Source: Spodoptera frugiperda (Eukaryota > Arthropoda > Insecta > Lepidoptera > Noctuidae). Taken from it: a DNA stretch of 64,000 bases. The notes beneath the pieces are model-generated. The model was not told the origin of the DNA and searched no databases. It worked only from the letters and a program-made list of their open reading frames with translations. This document shows positions 1-12,050 of the stretch, piece after piece. The stretch's first letter is position 1. Each line of letters begins with the position of its first letter. The stretch covers positions 3,038,001-3,102,000 of the forward strand of contig NC_064217.1 of NCBI RefSeq assembly GCF_023101765.2, given 5' to 3'. A program made the position numbers and the translations under genes.

Positions 1-77
1 TGGGCCTCCGGTAACCTCACTCACACAACGAAACACAACGCAAGCGTTGTTTCACGTCAGTTTTCTGTGAGGCCATG
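1..77 (+). repeat. Dispersed repeat N, fragment at window edge
   Basis: The segment with CCTCACTCACACAACG and GTGAGGCC recurs at 19505-19545 and 59115-59165. It is cut by the left edge. Includes a small hairpin ACAACGCAAGCGTTGT. Confidence 0.6.
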
Positions 78-1157
78 GTATCCTTCATTATGTTAGCAGT
101 ACCCTTTCGTCTAACTTCTGAACAATCAATTTTCTTTTTGAACATCCATTCTGTTGATACTGTTGCACGAATCATAATATTTTAAACCTTTGTTAGGTAC
201 CTCTTTCTTGGCAAGTTTGAAAACATACCATGTACCAATAATACCATGGCCTCTGTTGTTTAAATTATGTTTATATTAATATTTAACAATTGAATTTCGT
301 TAGCATCATTTAGTTTTGGGGTTGAATTTTTTAACCTTTGGCCAGCTAAGTTATTCTGTAACTATCAAACAGACTATCTCTCGCCCGTCATTGGTCGATA
401 GAATTCTCAAAACCAATGATATGGCAGACCACGATCGAGTTTACTTCAATCTTTTGAAGTCAAAGTTAAAGTCTCCCTGATCGATTTCGATCACGGTGGC
501 TAGTCTGTCTAAATATATAGACTCATGCATAGTAATGCATGGGATATTATACGGCAAAAGTGTATGCGCACACAGGTGCACTCTCTGTTCCCTCACTCTC
601 AGACCCCGATGGGACGGCAGACCGAGACGTTCGGAGAACAGTCAGGCGCAGAACCAATGGCTTAAAGTGCTTTCCGAAGCACGGGAGTGAGATACCGCCA
701 AACTTCCTGACTCCATGCTAATAATGGTCATAGTGGTGTCTATTTATTCTTAGAAAGTGCATATAACGAAAAATGTCACGTTGGTGTTTTGCCGTTGTCA
801 GGTCTTTGATCGTCCTCTACCTTGACTTTTGTAATAAATATAATAAGGTAAGTAATAACAATTCAATAAATGGACGTACGACAGAGCTCCATATAATAAT
901 TCTAATTGTATATAACTGTAATAAATTGGTATTATGCCTAATCTGTTAGAAAAGATTAGTATTAGATTACATTTTGTCCTTATGAATACCGATATCTTTC
1001 ATTAATTTAATATGTATAAGTAATTATTATTGCTTTCTTTCCTTCTTTTTCTTTAAGGTACCAATAAAATTATATAACTGCTAGCTGACTAAATCACGGC
1101 TCGTTAGGTGGAAACTTATTATGTAGACATAGGTATAGACATCTACATTTACAGCGC
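78..1157. other. Intergenic DNA, mostly unassigned
   Basis: AT-rich. Only 545-692 stands out: a GC-richer block reading GATGGGACGGCAGACCGAGA and GCACGGGAGTGAG that resembles a common lepidopteran repeat. Two overlapping short ORFs there are not convincing genes. Confidence 0.5.
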
Positions 1158-1171
1158 AACGTTATCATTTT

Positions 1172-1380
1172 CCCGTGCGTAAAGAGCCATCAGACCACCA
1201 CAGATGGGGTCTAGTAGGGCTGATGCCTGATCCGAAACTGCTGACTACATAGCGGGTTTACCGGGGTCAGGCTCGAAAAGTAGGAGTACGAACGGGATGG
1301 TTTTAGTCAATAAGAGTCTGACACTCCTCTCTCCTCGCCTAAGGCGGGAGAAGTATTTGGATGATTTTCTCACCTAAAAA
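1172..1380 (+). mobile_element. 5'-truncated R1-like LINE tail, 14-bp TSD
   Basis: Flanked by perfect 14-bp duplications AACGTTATCATTTT at 1158-1171 and 1381-1394. It starts CCCGTGCGT, as found upstream of the tail in the longer LINE copy at 8035, and runs through AGAGCCATCAGACCACCACA to an A-rich end. Confidence 0.85.
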
Positions 1381-1791
1381 AACGTTATCATTTTGGACCA
1401 TGATCCAACCTTTAATTTATTTTTTCATTTTGATTTTTTACGTGTAATAAACAACACTGAAAAATAATGCATTAAATACCTTATCACTTTTCTAAAATCT
1501 CACTCTTCAACTTTTTAGGCATATAAACACAAAACAAACACTTCGTCTAATCATACGCTAACTAAATTACCTACACAGATTAAAAATATTTCACAGTGAT
1601 TATATCATGGAACGCCATTTGTAGGCCATTGACCTCACAATGCTATGTGGTATGTGTTTGTTATGTTACTGCACAACACATACGACACCGGCTGACGATC
1701 GTGCATAAATAACTAAGCGTAGAATTGTAAATACATTTTGTTAATAAATGTAAAAGGCGAAAGTGAATTTGTTTGTTTACTTTGCTATAGG

Positions 1792-2042
1792 TTTTTTTTT
1801 AGGGTGGATATCATCCAATGACATCTCCCGCCCTGGGCGAGGCGAGAGGGAGTGTCAAACTCTTACTGACTAAAAACCACCTCGTTCCTACTCCTGCTTT
1901 GAGCCGGAGCCCCGATAACCCATTAGGTTGTCAGAGTACTCGATTTCTACTAAGAAATTGTAGATAGGCGAGATTAAACGAACTTGACTGCATGTCGAGT
2001 CGGAGCCCCGGTGAACCCGGTAGGTAGTCCGCAGCTCCAGAT
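1792..2042 (-). repeat. LINE-tail copies, reverse orientation
   Basis: A T-run followed by AATGACATCTCCCGCCCTGG and ACTGACTAAAAACCACC to 1935 is the reverse of the tail. A second fragment at 1995-2042 repeats its distal end (GGTAGGTAGTCCGCAGCTCC). Confidence 0.75.
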
Positions 2043-2340
2043 CAGTTGCCATAGGTAACTTCTAAACTGATGAATCGATTTTGATGACTTTAGGTGTACT
2101 CGGTGCCCCTTATCGGTGCTGAAGGTGGCCACCAAGGTTTTAGAGAGGTAAAAATCTTAACTACTTCCTAGTCATTTCTCTCCAAAAAGCTAGGCGCATT
2201 TTGAAGGTTTCCCCCCAGTTATCAGAAAATAAGAATAGGTCTACTGATGAGGATGACTGCTGCACTGAAACTGCACTAGTTTATATTTTTTATGTATTTG
2301 ATAGGATAAAACTTGACCACCATTTAGCCTGGTAGTAAGC

Positions 2341-2479
2341 TGCGGACTATCTAGCGGTTTTATCGGGACTCTGACTCGAAAAGTAGGAGGTAGAAACGGG
2401 GTGGTTTTTAGTCAGTAAGAGTCTGATTGCACTCCCTCTCGCCCAAGGTGGGAATAGGATGATTTTCCCCCTTAAAAAA
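2341..2479 (+). mobile_element. Short LINE-tail insertion, 15-bp TSD
   Basis: Perfect 15-bp duplications AGCCTGGTAGTAAGC at 2326-2340 and 2480-2494 bound a 139-bp insert beginning TGCGGACTATCTAGCGG and ending CTTAAAAAA. Confidence 0.88.
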
Positions 2480-2612
2480 AGCCTGGTAGTAAGCGAAGAT
2501 GTGACCAACGCCGAAGCACTCCTCCAGTAAGATACCTTTTCACTTCAATATTGGGCCTATCTTTTTAATACTGCAAGTTGCAAGGTACAGAGAATTTAGA
2601 TTTATTTTATTA

Positions 2613-4014
2613 CTAGCTTTTGCCCGCGACTTCGTTCGCGTGGAATAGTGACTTCCGGCAAATTTTTGGTTTTAACCACATAGTTCCCGATCTCGCGGGA
2701 TCTCTTCAAAAATGAGATGTGGAAGATATTCCAGGGAACTCTTCAAAAATCAACATAGCTCTGCGTTTGAATTTAATAGATGTATACTCACTTAGGGCAT
2801 TGAAAAAATATTTTAAAAACGGACTTAAACTAACTTAAAACTAAAGAAAGCTACGAATTACGAATTTATAACAATTAAAAAAGAAACTATATTACAACCT
2901 ATCCTCTATGCTATAATAACCAAGCTTAAACTAAATAATTTAAAAGAAACGACTTAAATCTAATCTAATTAAAAAAAAAATTAGACTTACAATTTTATTA
3001 ATAAAACTAACTACAGTAACTACTAATAATCGATATCAAACTAAACCTATGTTAAATAGTTTAACCAAAAAACCAGGAAAACCCAACAAATAAACTTATT
3101 AATTGACAAATACAACGAAACCAATTTAGAATATACGAAACAGCAGGACCACTACAGACAAATAATCATACGACTGATAATACACTTTTTCTACGATAGT
3201 ACCGAAGCGCTCGGCCGATACCCAACCAAATTTTTTTTTTTTTTTATTTATTTATACTCCGTTCGGGCATTTTCTTTGTACTAAAAGTTTAATTATATTG
3301 ATATTATTTTTTTCATACCTTTTTACTATTTATTTACTTTTTTCGATGAATTAAAACAATAACATGAACCGAAGTCGTGTAACGATCGACATAGAATTAT
3401 CTATACTCCGTTAGAGCATTTTCTTTGTACTAAATGTTTTATTATATTGATATTATTTTTTTCATACCTTTTTACTATTTATTTACTTTTTTTCGATAAA
3501 TTAAAACAATAACATGAACCGAAGTCGTGTAACGATCGACATAGAATTATTTATAAATAATTTATTTCTTATTTTTATTTTTTGATTTTTGAAATAAAAA
3601 TATATCTATGTCCTTTCTAAGGTTCTAAACTATATCTGTACCAAATTTCAACCAAATCCGTCAAATAGTTGCGGAGATTAATGGTATAAGCATAGAATGT
3701 TCGACGTGATTCTTTAATTTGACATAACTTTTTTATTTATGAACCGATTGACATGAAACAAACACTAAATGTAAATTTAAGCATCCCACAATATATTCGT
3801 GAAAACCGCATCCAACTCGGATCAGCCGTTTCTGAGATTAGCGCGCACAGACGAACAGACAAACAGACAAACAGACAAACAGACAAACAGACAAAATAAA
3901 AGTTAATTACATTTTTGGGTTCGACATCGACATAACAATAACCCCTGCTATTTTTTTTATTTTTATTTTCAATGTACAGACAGCACTTTTCTACGATTTT
4001 ATTATATGTATAGA
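2613..4014 (-). mobile_element. Helitron family H1, copy 1 (nonautonomous)
   Basis: On the minus strand it starts TCTATACATATAATAAAA and ends AAAGCTAG, inserted between A and T, the Helitron signature. A hairpin-forming CGCGAACGAAGTCGCG lies just before the end. It carries an (ACAGACAA)n microsatellite at 3855-3893 and an internal tandem pair of about 150 bp (3252-3550). 1402 bp; no RepHel coding sequence. Nearly identical ends occur at 33077-35948 and 45590-47023. Confidence 0.88.
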
Positions 4015-4156
4015 TTATTTTAATTTAGAGAAGATTCTCTAAATTAGTAGCACTTACGCGGTATTAAGTAAATAATAATTATGGTATGGCCATAACTCGT
4101 CTATGTTTATCTTTGCCTACAGTTTAACTAGAATAATATTTAGGTAGGTACTTCAA

Positions 4157-4332
4157 TCCACCTAATATTATAAATGCGAAAGTTTGTGAGTATGGATGTT
4201 TGTTACTCTTTCACCTCAAAACGGCTGAAGGGATCGGGATGAAATTTGGAACAGTAGTAGATTATGGTCCAGAATAACATAAGCTACTTTTTATCCCACG
4301 GGAATACAGGCGAAGACGCTGGCAGAAACTAG
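4157..4332 (+). mobile_element. Short Helitron-like element (Lep1-like)
   Basis: Starts TCCACCTAATATTATAAATG after an A and ends GGCAGAAACTAG before a T. Interior includes TTTATCCCACGGGAATACAG. The same layout occurs at 9690-9865. Confidence 0.75.
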
Positions 4333-4333
4333 T

Positions 4334-5097
4334 TATGCATAATAGCAACTTAACTATGTAGAAAGGAACGTTGATGCTTAATCCTGATAACCAATAATAA
4401 TTCCTATAGGTATAAAATAAAGTCTTTAAAGAATCAACAGATGTTATGACTTCAATCTAGACTAGTACTTTGAATAAAATAATTTCATACTATCAATAGT
4501 GATGAGGATGACTGCTGACAGAAGAATGGTTTTTGACCTGAATACTAGTAGGTACTTTCAGTGCATTCGGATAGTTAGTTGAAACTTATAACATATTTTC
4601 ACTCAAGATCAAACCTACACACAATTATGTACTTACGACCGAAATATTATCCAAAAGTACCTTCATACTACATTAATTATGGATTCTATTATTTGGTGTA
4701 TTACGATGTCTTATTCACTCTCGTGCATTTTTGTATATTTTTTCCTGTTTATTCATATAACACAACAACAATCAGGAAAAATTCTAGCCTAAGGCTTATA
4801 GATCAATCATGGAAAATATTATGTTTTCGAAAAATACACGGGAGCACATTATTCAATCTACCCACAATAAATTCAATATCTTTTATAGACCTCTGTATCT
4901 GACCAATTGAGGACTTGAATGCTACCTAGGTCTATACCAAGGTTCCTAGTTATGGCCCGATACCTAAGTGTGATTCTTGCTTTTCATTATACAACTTAGC
5001 ATAGGTGTAGATAACTTTAAACAAAGTTAATGTTTTATAAAACTACCCGTCAACTAATATCCTATATTCGTTTCTAGTAAAATAATCTTATTCCTAT
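4334..5097. other. Unassigned AT-rich intergenic DNA
   Basis: No repeat or gene recognised. A 107-codon ORF (4579-4902) is compositionally biased AT-rich sequence without domain features. Confidence 0.5.
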
Positions 5098-5110
5098 CAT
5101 TTAGCATAAA

Positions 5111-5250
5111 CCCAGAACTGCAGCCTAGCGGGTTACCGGGGCTCCGGCTCGAAAAAAAAAAAGGAACGTGGTGGTATTTAGGCAGTAAGAGCGAGTGGGC
5201 GGCGGGAAAAGTAATTGGACGATATTTTCCTACCTCAAAAAAAAAAAAAA
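5111..5250 (+). mobile_element. Short LINE-tail insertion, 13-bp TSD
   Basis: Perfect 13-bp duplications CATTTAGCATAAA at 5098-5110 and 5251-5263 bound a 140-bp insert with TAGCGGGTTACCGGGGCTCC and a 14-A tail. Confidence 0.9.
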
Positions 5251-5263
5251 CATTTAGCATAAA

Positions 5264-7454
5264 ACAATAGGGAAAATTATTATAATCAATCTCTTAGAGT
5301 CAAAGTTCAAAACCTTTGCATTGCGGACGGATGGAAAACATCATAGACTTATCAATTTGTCATTCATTACCAATGACATATGACGATAAAACCCTATGTT
5401 TAGACTATTATAACTAGTCAGGTTACTGGGTGAACCTAAGTCACACAGCGCAGCGGTCAAAAGTTGAAACAAGAACTGTGAACTAGCATCCATATTAAAA
5501 CAAATCTGCATAAAACTACTTACGTAAAAAGGTGTGTAATTAAAACATGTAATCACTATTCAAATAATCACAATCACGCACAAGATTGTTGTAAACAAAT
5601 ATTTGAAAATTTTAGGGAACACGGTGATACGACCGGCCGCGATGGAATCGCGCGGGCAACTGACATCAAAATACATGTTATGTACTTCTACCCGCTAGCC
5701 GCTAACAAAGAGCTATCGAGCATCGAGGTTTAATCAAAAACAGTAAGTTATCGGTAGCTATCTAATAAGGTAGATGTTAAACAGACAGACAGAGTTGCAA
5801 AGCTAAAAATAGTGCAGTTTTTCTGAATTTTTCTGTATCATTATCTGAAAATCTAGATAGATGTGAACGGATGATAGAAATGTTTACTTGCATGTTAGTA
5901 AATATATTTGGCATACCCATATACTACAGAAAGATATAAGTAGGTGCCTCTGTTTATTTTTTTAAACTTGGCCCGCGTTCGTATTTTCTCTTGTGTTGTG
6001 GGTGCATTTACAAACATACATGTACCCGGAACAACAATTTATGGATCACACAAAGAGTTTTTCCTTACAGGAAACGAAGCCGCAACACGTTGCGCGGCAG
6101 CCGGTTGCCCTGCCACTGCACCAAACGTTAAGTATTGTTACCAAGATTTTCAATTTAATTATGAGACAAGACCATAACCTCCCAAGACCGTTGCAACTCC
6201 TGTAAGCCAGGATCTACAGTAGATACAACCATCCAACCAATCAAAACATTGAAGTATGTCGAGCCCCAGGAACTTGAATAACTGTCTTGGAAAATAAAAA
6301 CGTAACTGCATTAATTATAATATAAATTAGCGATATAATGCGGGTGCGGTTGCGAGTGCAGGTGTAAAGGACGTTTGGAAGACGTCCACTCCTGAACAAA
6401 GGCCTCCACCTTAGTCCTCCACATCGCACGACAAATATTTGTGTGGATGAATGTAGTAGCTATGTCTGTTTTGATCTCACGATAAAGAAATCTTAAGTAC
6501 CTACTGAATCGATTCTCGTGTTTGATACTATTATTGATCCAAGTTTGAGACAGATCTTAGAGAAAGTCAAAATCCCAAATGCTGCCAGAAGTCATTACTC
6601 CACGCGAAGTCCTGGACAAAAGCTAGTTTTCTATAATATTATATTACAAACATACCATTTTATTTATTAGTCTAGATAGACTATGTAGATGGTCTAGATA
6701 AGCGACCTTGATTAGAAAAAATATAGGTACATACGATTCATTCCATTTCCCAAATTCGTTTGCAATAACAAAAGCATGACGAAGCAGGACTGAAATGGAA
6801 AACAACGCAAAATTGCCCGTTAAGTATCTCAGTATCTTTCAAAAATACCCATTTGATGTGTCATTTTCAGTATTAACTTGACCAAATGTCCTTGGACACT
6901 CTTGATAAATTAGGAAAAATATCACCACAACTAAATCATATCATCATGGACAGACCATTTGTTAAAAATATTGCGGATAATTAATATACATATTTCACAT
7001 ACATCACACCAACAGCCTACAAAGTGCCCGCTGCTGGTCAAAGGACTCTTCTCGCACGGAGAAGGTTTGAGCATTAATCACCAAGCTTGCTCAATGCGGG
7101 TTGGCACAATATGGTCGGTAATTTAGACCTTGTGTTTCAAGCTCGTCTGCGTTTAAGACGAATTAAGGCTGGTTTAGTTTAATTAAGATCATTGAAGAAA
7201 TACGAAAAATTTTTTGTTCAGACGTAATGCAAGAGACATGAGTTTATTGTCTGCAGTATGCGCTTAAATGAAACTGAACGAAAAAGAAAACGACGAGGGC
7301 TATAAATGTTAAAAATCGTCCGAGTGAATAAGTTGTTTATGGACACCCGTTTTCCATCGTAGGCCGTACGTACCACTCTTTAACGTTCAAAAGTTATTTG
7401 AAATAAATAATTTTGGCTGTGACTTTGATAACTATAATATTCAGTTTATTTACC
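5264..7454. other. Intergenic DNA with scattered repeats
   Basis: Contains an antisense SINE (5985-6140), a fragment at 6365-6420 with GAACAAAGGCCTCCACC, and a repeat at 7008-7115 with TTTGAGCATTAATCACCA that recurs at 48130. The rest is unassigned. Confidence 0.5.
5985..6140 (-). repeat. tRNA-derived SINE, diverged antisense copy
   Basis: The reverse of the element at 63165-63350: TGTGTTGTGGGTGCATTTAC, then a decayed B-box region near 6075-6095. Promoter boxes are mutated. Confidence 0.65.
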
Positions 7455-7467
7455 AGGACTTGTTAAA

Positions 7468-8266
7468 CGCGATCTCATAGCGGAATGGCAGCAACGACTG
7501 TCGCAACCGAGGGCTGGGCTCGCTGTCATTGCAGCGGTAAGTCCCCTCTTTGAGGAGTGGCTTGAGAGGCGCCACGGCGTCCTCACCTACCGCCTGACTT
7601 TGCAGGTTAACTTACCGGACATGGGAGTTTCGGTAGGTTCCTGTTTCTGATTGGGCGGGAGGAAACGCCCGGGTGTCATCACTGCGAGGACCGCCCGGAG
7701 GACACGGTGGAGCATACGGTCGTGGAATGCCCTGCATGGGCTGAGCACCGCCGTGTCCTCAGGGATGTGGTCGGCGACGGTGACCTCTCGCGTCCAGCAT
7801 TGGTACAAGCCAGTGCGGAGCGAGGGGGAATGGGATGCCGTCTCCTCCTTCTGCGAAGCAGTCATGCTATTTTCTAAGGAGGAGGCGGGGCGCGTGAGAG
7901 AACAAACCTCCTCACGCCCCAGCCGTCGCGAGAGACACTCCGGGCGTAGGGGATCGCGGGACGATCTCCAGCCACCGTAAGTGCGGGCCTGCGGTCGGCG
8001 AGCAAGGGTAGCTCACCGCCCGAACAGAACCAGACCCGTGCGTGCGGCGCGCGCCTCAAAGAGCCATCAGACCACCACAGATGGGGCCCAGTAGGGCTGA
8101 TGCCTGATCCGGAGCTGCGGACTACCTAGCGGGTTTACCGGGGCTCGAAAAGCAGGAGTAGGAAGGAACGGGGTGGTTTTTAGTCAGTAAGAGTCTGACA
8201 CTCCCTCTCGCCTCGCCCAAGGCGGGAGAAGTCATTGGATGATTTTCCCCCTCAAAAAAAAAAATA
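7468..8266 (+). mobile_element. 5'-truncated R1-like LINE with ORF2 C-terminus
   Basis: Bounded by perfect 13-bp duplications AGGACTTGTTAAA (7455-7467 and 8267-8279). It begins inside ORF2 (RDLIAEWQQRLSQPRAGL) and, after a frameshift near 7650, reads the C-terminal zinc-knuckle region PGCHHCEDRPEDTVEHTVV then ECPAW. After the ORF comes a ~210-bp 3' tail (8057-8260) ending in poly-A, the same tail scattered through the window. Dead copy; an R1-type assignment is from the CCHC motif and is tentative. Confidence 0.85.
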
Positions 8267-8279
8267 AGGACTTGTTAAA

Positions 8280-9689
8280 GAGCACTTATTTTTAAAACTG
8301 CTGTTTGTATTAACTTCGTAAAGTAAATAATACAAGATCCACTTGACACGGTGTCTTTATTTGGAAAACGTTGCGTTGTGCTGTGTCTCTATAGTTTACA
8401 CATGATGTTGGCCGCATATGAAATACATGCGTACGTGTGTGAAGTCAGCTATGCTACCCCACCACTGCAGCTGCTGTCCTACTGTAGTTATGTTATGTAG
8501 TACTAATATTAATCTATGTGTCCTACGAGCGAGCTACCAAACAAGGTTGTACTCATGAAATCATTGGACATTATTTTATCTGTAACATTTGGCTCTCATA
8601 AATTATGATAGTAAAAGAAAATTTCAGTGTAAGTATGCAACGTCACGCCTTTTATCCCCGAAGTGGTAGGCAGAGGTGCAAAGTGGCGTGTACGGTGTGA
8701 GTACTTTATAAAAAAATATGTATTAATAGGTATTAGATTCGTAAATATGATGCCTTCAACAGATTTTTGTTGGCAGTCAAAGTATTAAGTACCTATGTAA
8801 AGTAGGTAGGTACTTTAAGTATTCAAAATAAGTATAAAACGATTTAAACAAATAATGTGAATTTATCGTTTTGCTTTCACAAAATGAATAACTACCTATT
8901 ACATTTAATTTTATGCTAAGTTTTGCTACTTTAAGTGCATTATGTAAAAGTACTTTTGAGCGCCTAAAACTGCTAAAATACGAGGGAAAATCCTCAATTG
9001 ATGTAAAGCCAAGCGATTAGCACAAACCGATTCATTATATTAAATATCTCTTTAAAAATACTACGCATACACAACACCTTAAAATATATTGTTTTCATCA
9101 ATCTTTCATGTAAACAAATATTAATTCCGTACTTTGCCATACTAGCGACATCTAGTATTCGTTTCTAGAACACAACAAAACAAAGTTTCTAATACATAGT
9201 ACTAGATGGCGTTACTTGTAGCAGAGAACAATGTCCACAAAGTGACAAAAATATTGTTATCACAAACACCGGTGAAGTTGTTTACTAAGTTTTATCACTC
9301 CTAAATACTGTCGAAAGTAATTTAATCTCATTGACGTAACTATTAGAGTTCAGTGTACTTAAAATTATTGTTATAGCGTAAACAAAGATTGAACCTCCGG
9401 TTATTTTATCGTAAATTTATTCGAGTCAATAACAAGGTTGTTCGACAGGTACCTACCTAAGTACTTACCTATGACAGTGATAATATAAGTAATGTGTTCA
9501 TAACATAAGTACCTGTAAGATTGACTATGTTTATTTTAGGTAGTTTACGTAATAGAAAAATCAATCTTTATTTTGTTAGTAAATTAAACGAGAAGTTGAC
9601 TAGGCGAGGCTGGTTTGATCATTCTAACCATTCCCAAACCCTTAATGAAACTGTAGATAATTGCACATCGGTCTGATAGGTAGGGCTTA
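8280..9689. other. Unassigned intergenic DNA
   Basis: Contains a repeat fragment near 8640-8700 (CCTTTTATCCCCGAAGTGG) and an imperfect foldback at 9145-9225 built on ACATCTAGTA / TACTAGATGGCG. No coding signal. Confidence 0.45.
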
Positions 9690-9865
9690 TCACACGAATA
9701 TTATAAATATGAAAGTTTATTTGTTGGATGTTTGAATGATTGTCTGTCAATCACTCTCTGTCTGATAAAATTTGGTATACAGACAGGGTGGGTATAAGCT
9801 GAGTAGGGTGATAGGATACTTTTTTATCCCACGGGAACGCGGGCGAACCCGCTGGCAGAAGTTAG
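9690..9865 (+). mobile_element. Short Helitron-like element (Lep1-like), copy 2
   Basis: Starts TCACACGAATATTATAAAT after an A and ends GGCAGAAGTTAG before T; CTAG has become TTAG. Interior TTTATCCCACGGGAACGCGG matches 4157-4332. Confidence 0.7.
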
Positions 9866-11759
9866 TAGCCTAAGTATATTTAAGTTTAACTTAGGGGAGC
9901 ATAATACATACTCACTAGCGCCACCAACAGCCAAAAACGGAATGTTAAAATTAAAACAGACGGTAAAATAAAATCACATTTGTTTTTATAAAATTAATTT
10001 ATTCCTTAAAAACTAAAATATAAAAACGATTCTCTTAATAATAGATAGGTAGTTTATGCACACATTTACAAAATATTATGTAGCATTTTTTACGTGAATA
10101 TTTTTTTAAAGTTCTTAATGACATTTTCAAGGACAACATATAGGTAGAAAAGTGTATTATTATGACACACAGACATTTGGCTGTCTTTTCTATAAAGAGA
10201 TCAATATTACAAAAAAGGTTATATAAAATCCGGATAAGGCTACCAAAGGAAATTGAAAAAAAAAAACATATAAACAAAGTAATTTTCCCGGAGCTGCGGA
10301 CTACCTAGCGGGTTACCGGGGCTCCGGCTCGAAAAGCAAGAGTAGAAACTGGGTGGTTTTTAGTCAGTGGAAGTCTGACACTCCCTCTCGCCTCGCCCAA
10401 GATGGGAGAAGTCATTGAATAATTTTTCCACCTCAAACAATTTTACCAAATTCAAAAGTATTATTTGATTTGGTAAGGAATCATATTAAGGTCTTTTACA
10501 ATAAGCCATAACTATTAAAAAGAAATTCACAATTTTTATTCAACTTAGGTATATTACGGTAACCAGATAATCCAAAATCCAGAAAATTTACTTTACAGTT
10601 TATATCAATGACTTGTTATTCGAGGTTTATCTCCCAATGTATTCAACGCTCATTATAATTAAACTGTTTACACTAAATCCTCCAAAACTTTAACAAATTA
10701 AATGCGATAACAATGCGATAGTGGACAGAGAACTTAATGACGCTAATTCTGTTTTTGAGTAAAATTGCAATCTGGTTTAAATCTGAGACTCAAAAGTAAT
10801 TCAGGACGACTCACTTACATACAAAAATTAAGAAACTACTATGTACTATGCCTATGGCCAAGTACATAGTAGTACAAGTACTGATGAATCACTTTAAACA
10901 AACAAAACAATAAACCACAAAAGAAGATACAAGAGGAGGACAGCTAGTTTTCTGGCAGGCTATGCTCATGTGCCCAACCCGAGAAGAATCAGTGTGAGAA
11001 GATATCATTCAAAGAGAAAAGAAGGAACAGTTCTCGTTCTCATTCGGTTATAAAATTGATTTGAAAGACTTTTGTCCTACGTTTAACAGAATTAGCATCA
11101 TACAAAGTCCTATGGATAAAAATTCAAAGGCACTCCATTACCTAACCAACAAATAATATTAATAAGCTCCTAGCAATCCAACCTTCATTACATTAAAAGT
11201 ATTTACAACAATAGATTATTCAAATACCCGTCATAATGATAAAGATAATAGAAGTCAGTTTTGCTAAGCAACAACCGTTACTATACAATGATTAGGATAA
11301 AGGAATTTGATTTTTATATACAATCAAATATGGCAGATATTTTAATAACCTCAACCTAACTTGTACCTATATACTTACATATATTACTGAACAATTACAT
11401 AGTAACCAGAAAACGTCCCATTTTCTAAAACATACGTTAAGGCACTTGAGGTATTGCTAACTTTTCTGCCACTGGATTAGACTAAACCCTAATACCTCTT
11501 CAACTTTGCGAGACACAAAATCCATTTACTTGCTTTTGATTTGTCTTTTAACTAAAAGAAATCTCGCAAGTCCTTCATTTTTCTCAGAAAACAATTTAGT
11601 TTTCCATAGAATGCTTTTTATCCTTCGGACCAACCCGTATCTTAATAAGTAGCTCATTTTTAACAAAGCATTCATGTTCATTATCTTTTCAGCAAAGTGA
11701 ATTCAGATCTGATTCAGTCCTTAATCCAGAAGCATCTAAGTCAGCAAAGTCTTCCACTA
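9866..11759. other. Gene A 3' flank / possible 3'UTR
   Basis: Includes a LINE tail at 10287-10440. AATAAA on the minus strand near 10534 and 9997 are candidate polyadenylation signals for gene A. Otherwise nothing recognised. Confidence 0.4.
10287..10440 (+). mobile_element. LINE-tail copy
   Basis: CCCGGAGCTGCGGACTACC through TTTTTAGTCAGTGGAAGTCT to CACCTCAAA; closely matches the 3' tail of the LINE at 8057-8264. Confidence 0.8.
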
Positions 11760-12050
11760 CTACGCGTACATCTTCTTCAATTCTTTCCTCAAGATCTTAC
11801 CAGACGCGGTTTTAGGGATTTCATCAACGAACATAACTTCCTCAATCTTCTTGTATACTGCTACTTTACTCGCTACAAAGTCTTGTAGCTCTTCTTCTGT
11901 GATCTTCAGACCATTCTTTCTGATGATGAAGGCTTTTGGTGCTTCTCCGTAGAATTCATGAGGTACACCGATGACAGCTGCGTCTTGCACTGCTGGGTGT
12001 GTCCGTAGGAGACTTTCTAGTTCAGCTGGTGCTACTTGCATGCCTTTGAC
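11760..12050 (-). CDS. Gene A exon 8 (C-terminal domain)
   Basis: Begins VKGMQVAPAELESLL and ends at a TAG after ILRKELKKMYA. It holds the small mobile C-domain with the A10 lysine in SGKILRK. No PTS1 (SKL-like) tripeptide is present. The 3'UTR continues leftwards; its end was not determined, and AATAAA (minus strand) occurs near 10534. Confidence 0.96.
   Translation of the reverse strand, partial: VKGMQVAPAELESLLRTHPAVQDAAVIGVPHEFYGEAPKAFIIRKNGLKITEEELQDFVASKVAVYKKIEEVMFVDEIPKTASGKILRKELKKMYA

Noticed and set aside
4579..4902. 107-codon plus-strand ORF
   Set aside because: AT-driven composition, no domain, no splice or neighbouring exon support.
7587..7980. Overlapping ORFs on both strands (92 and 109 codons)
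   Set aside because: Shadows of the GC-rich LINE ORF2 remnant; the true LINE frame is another one.
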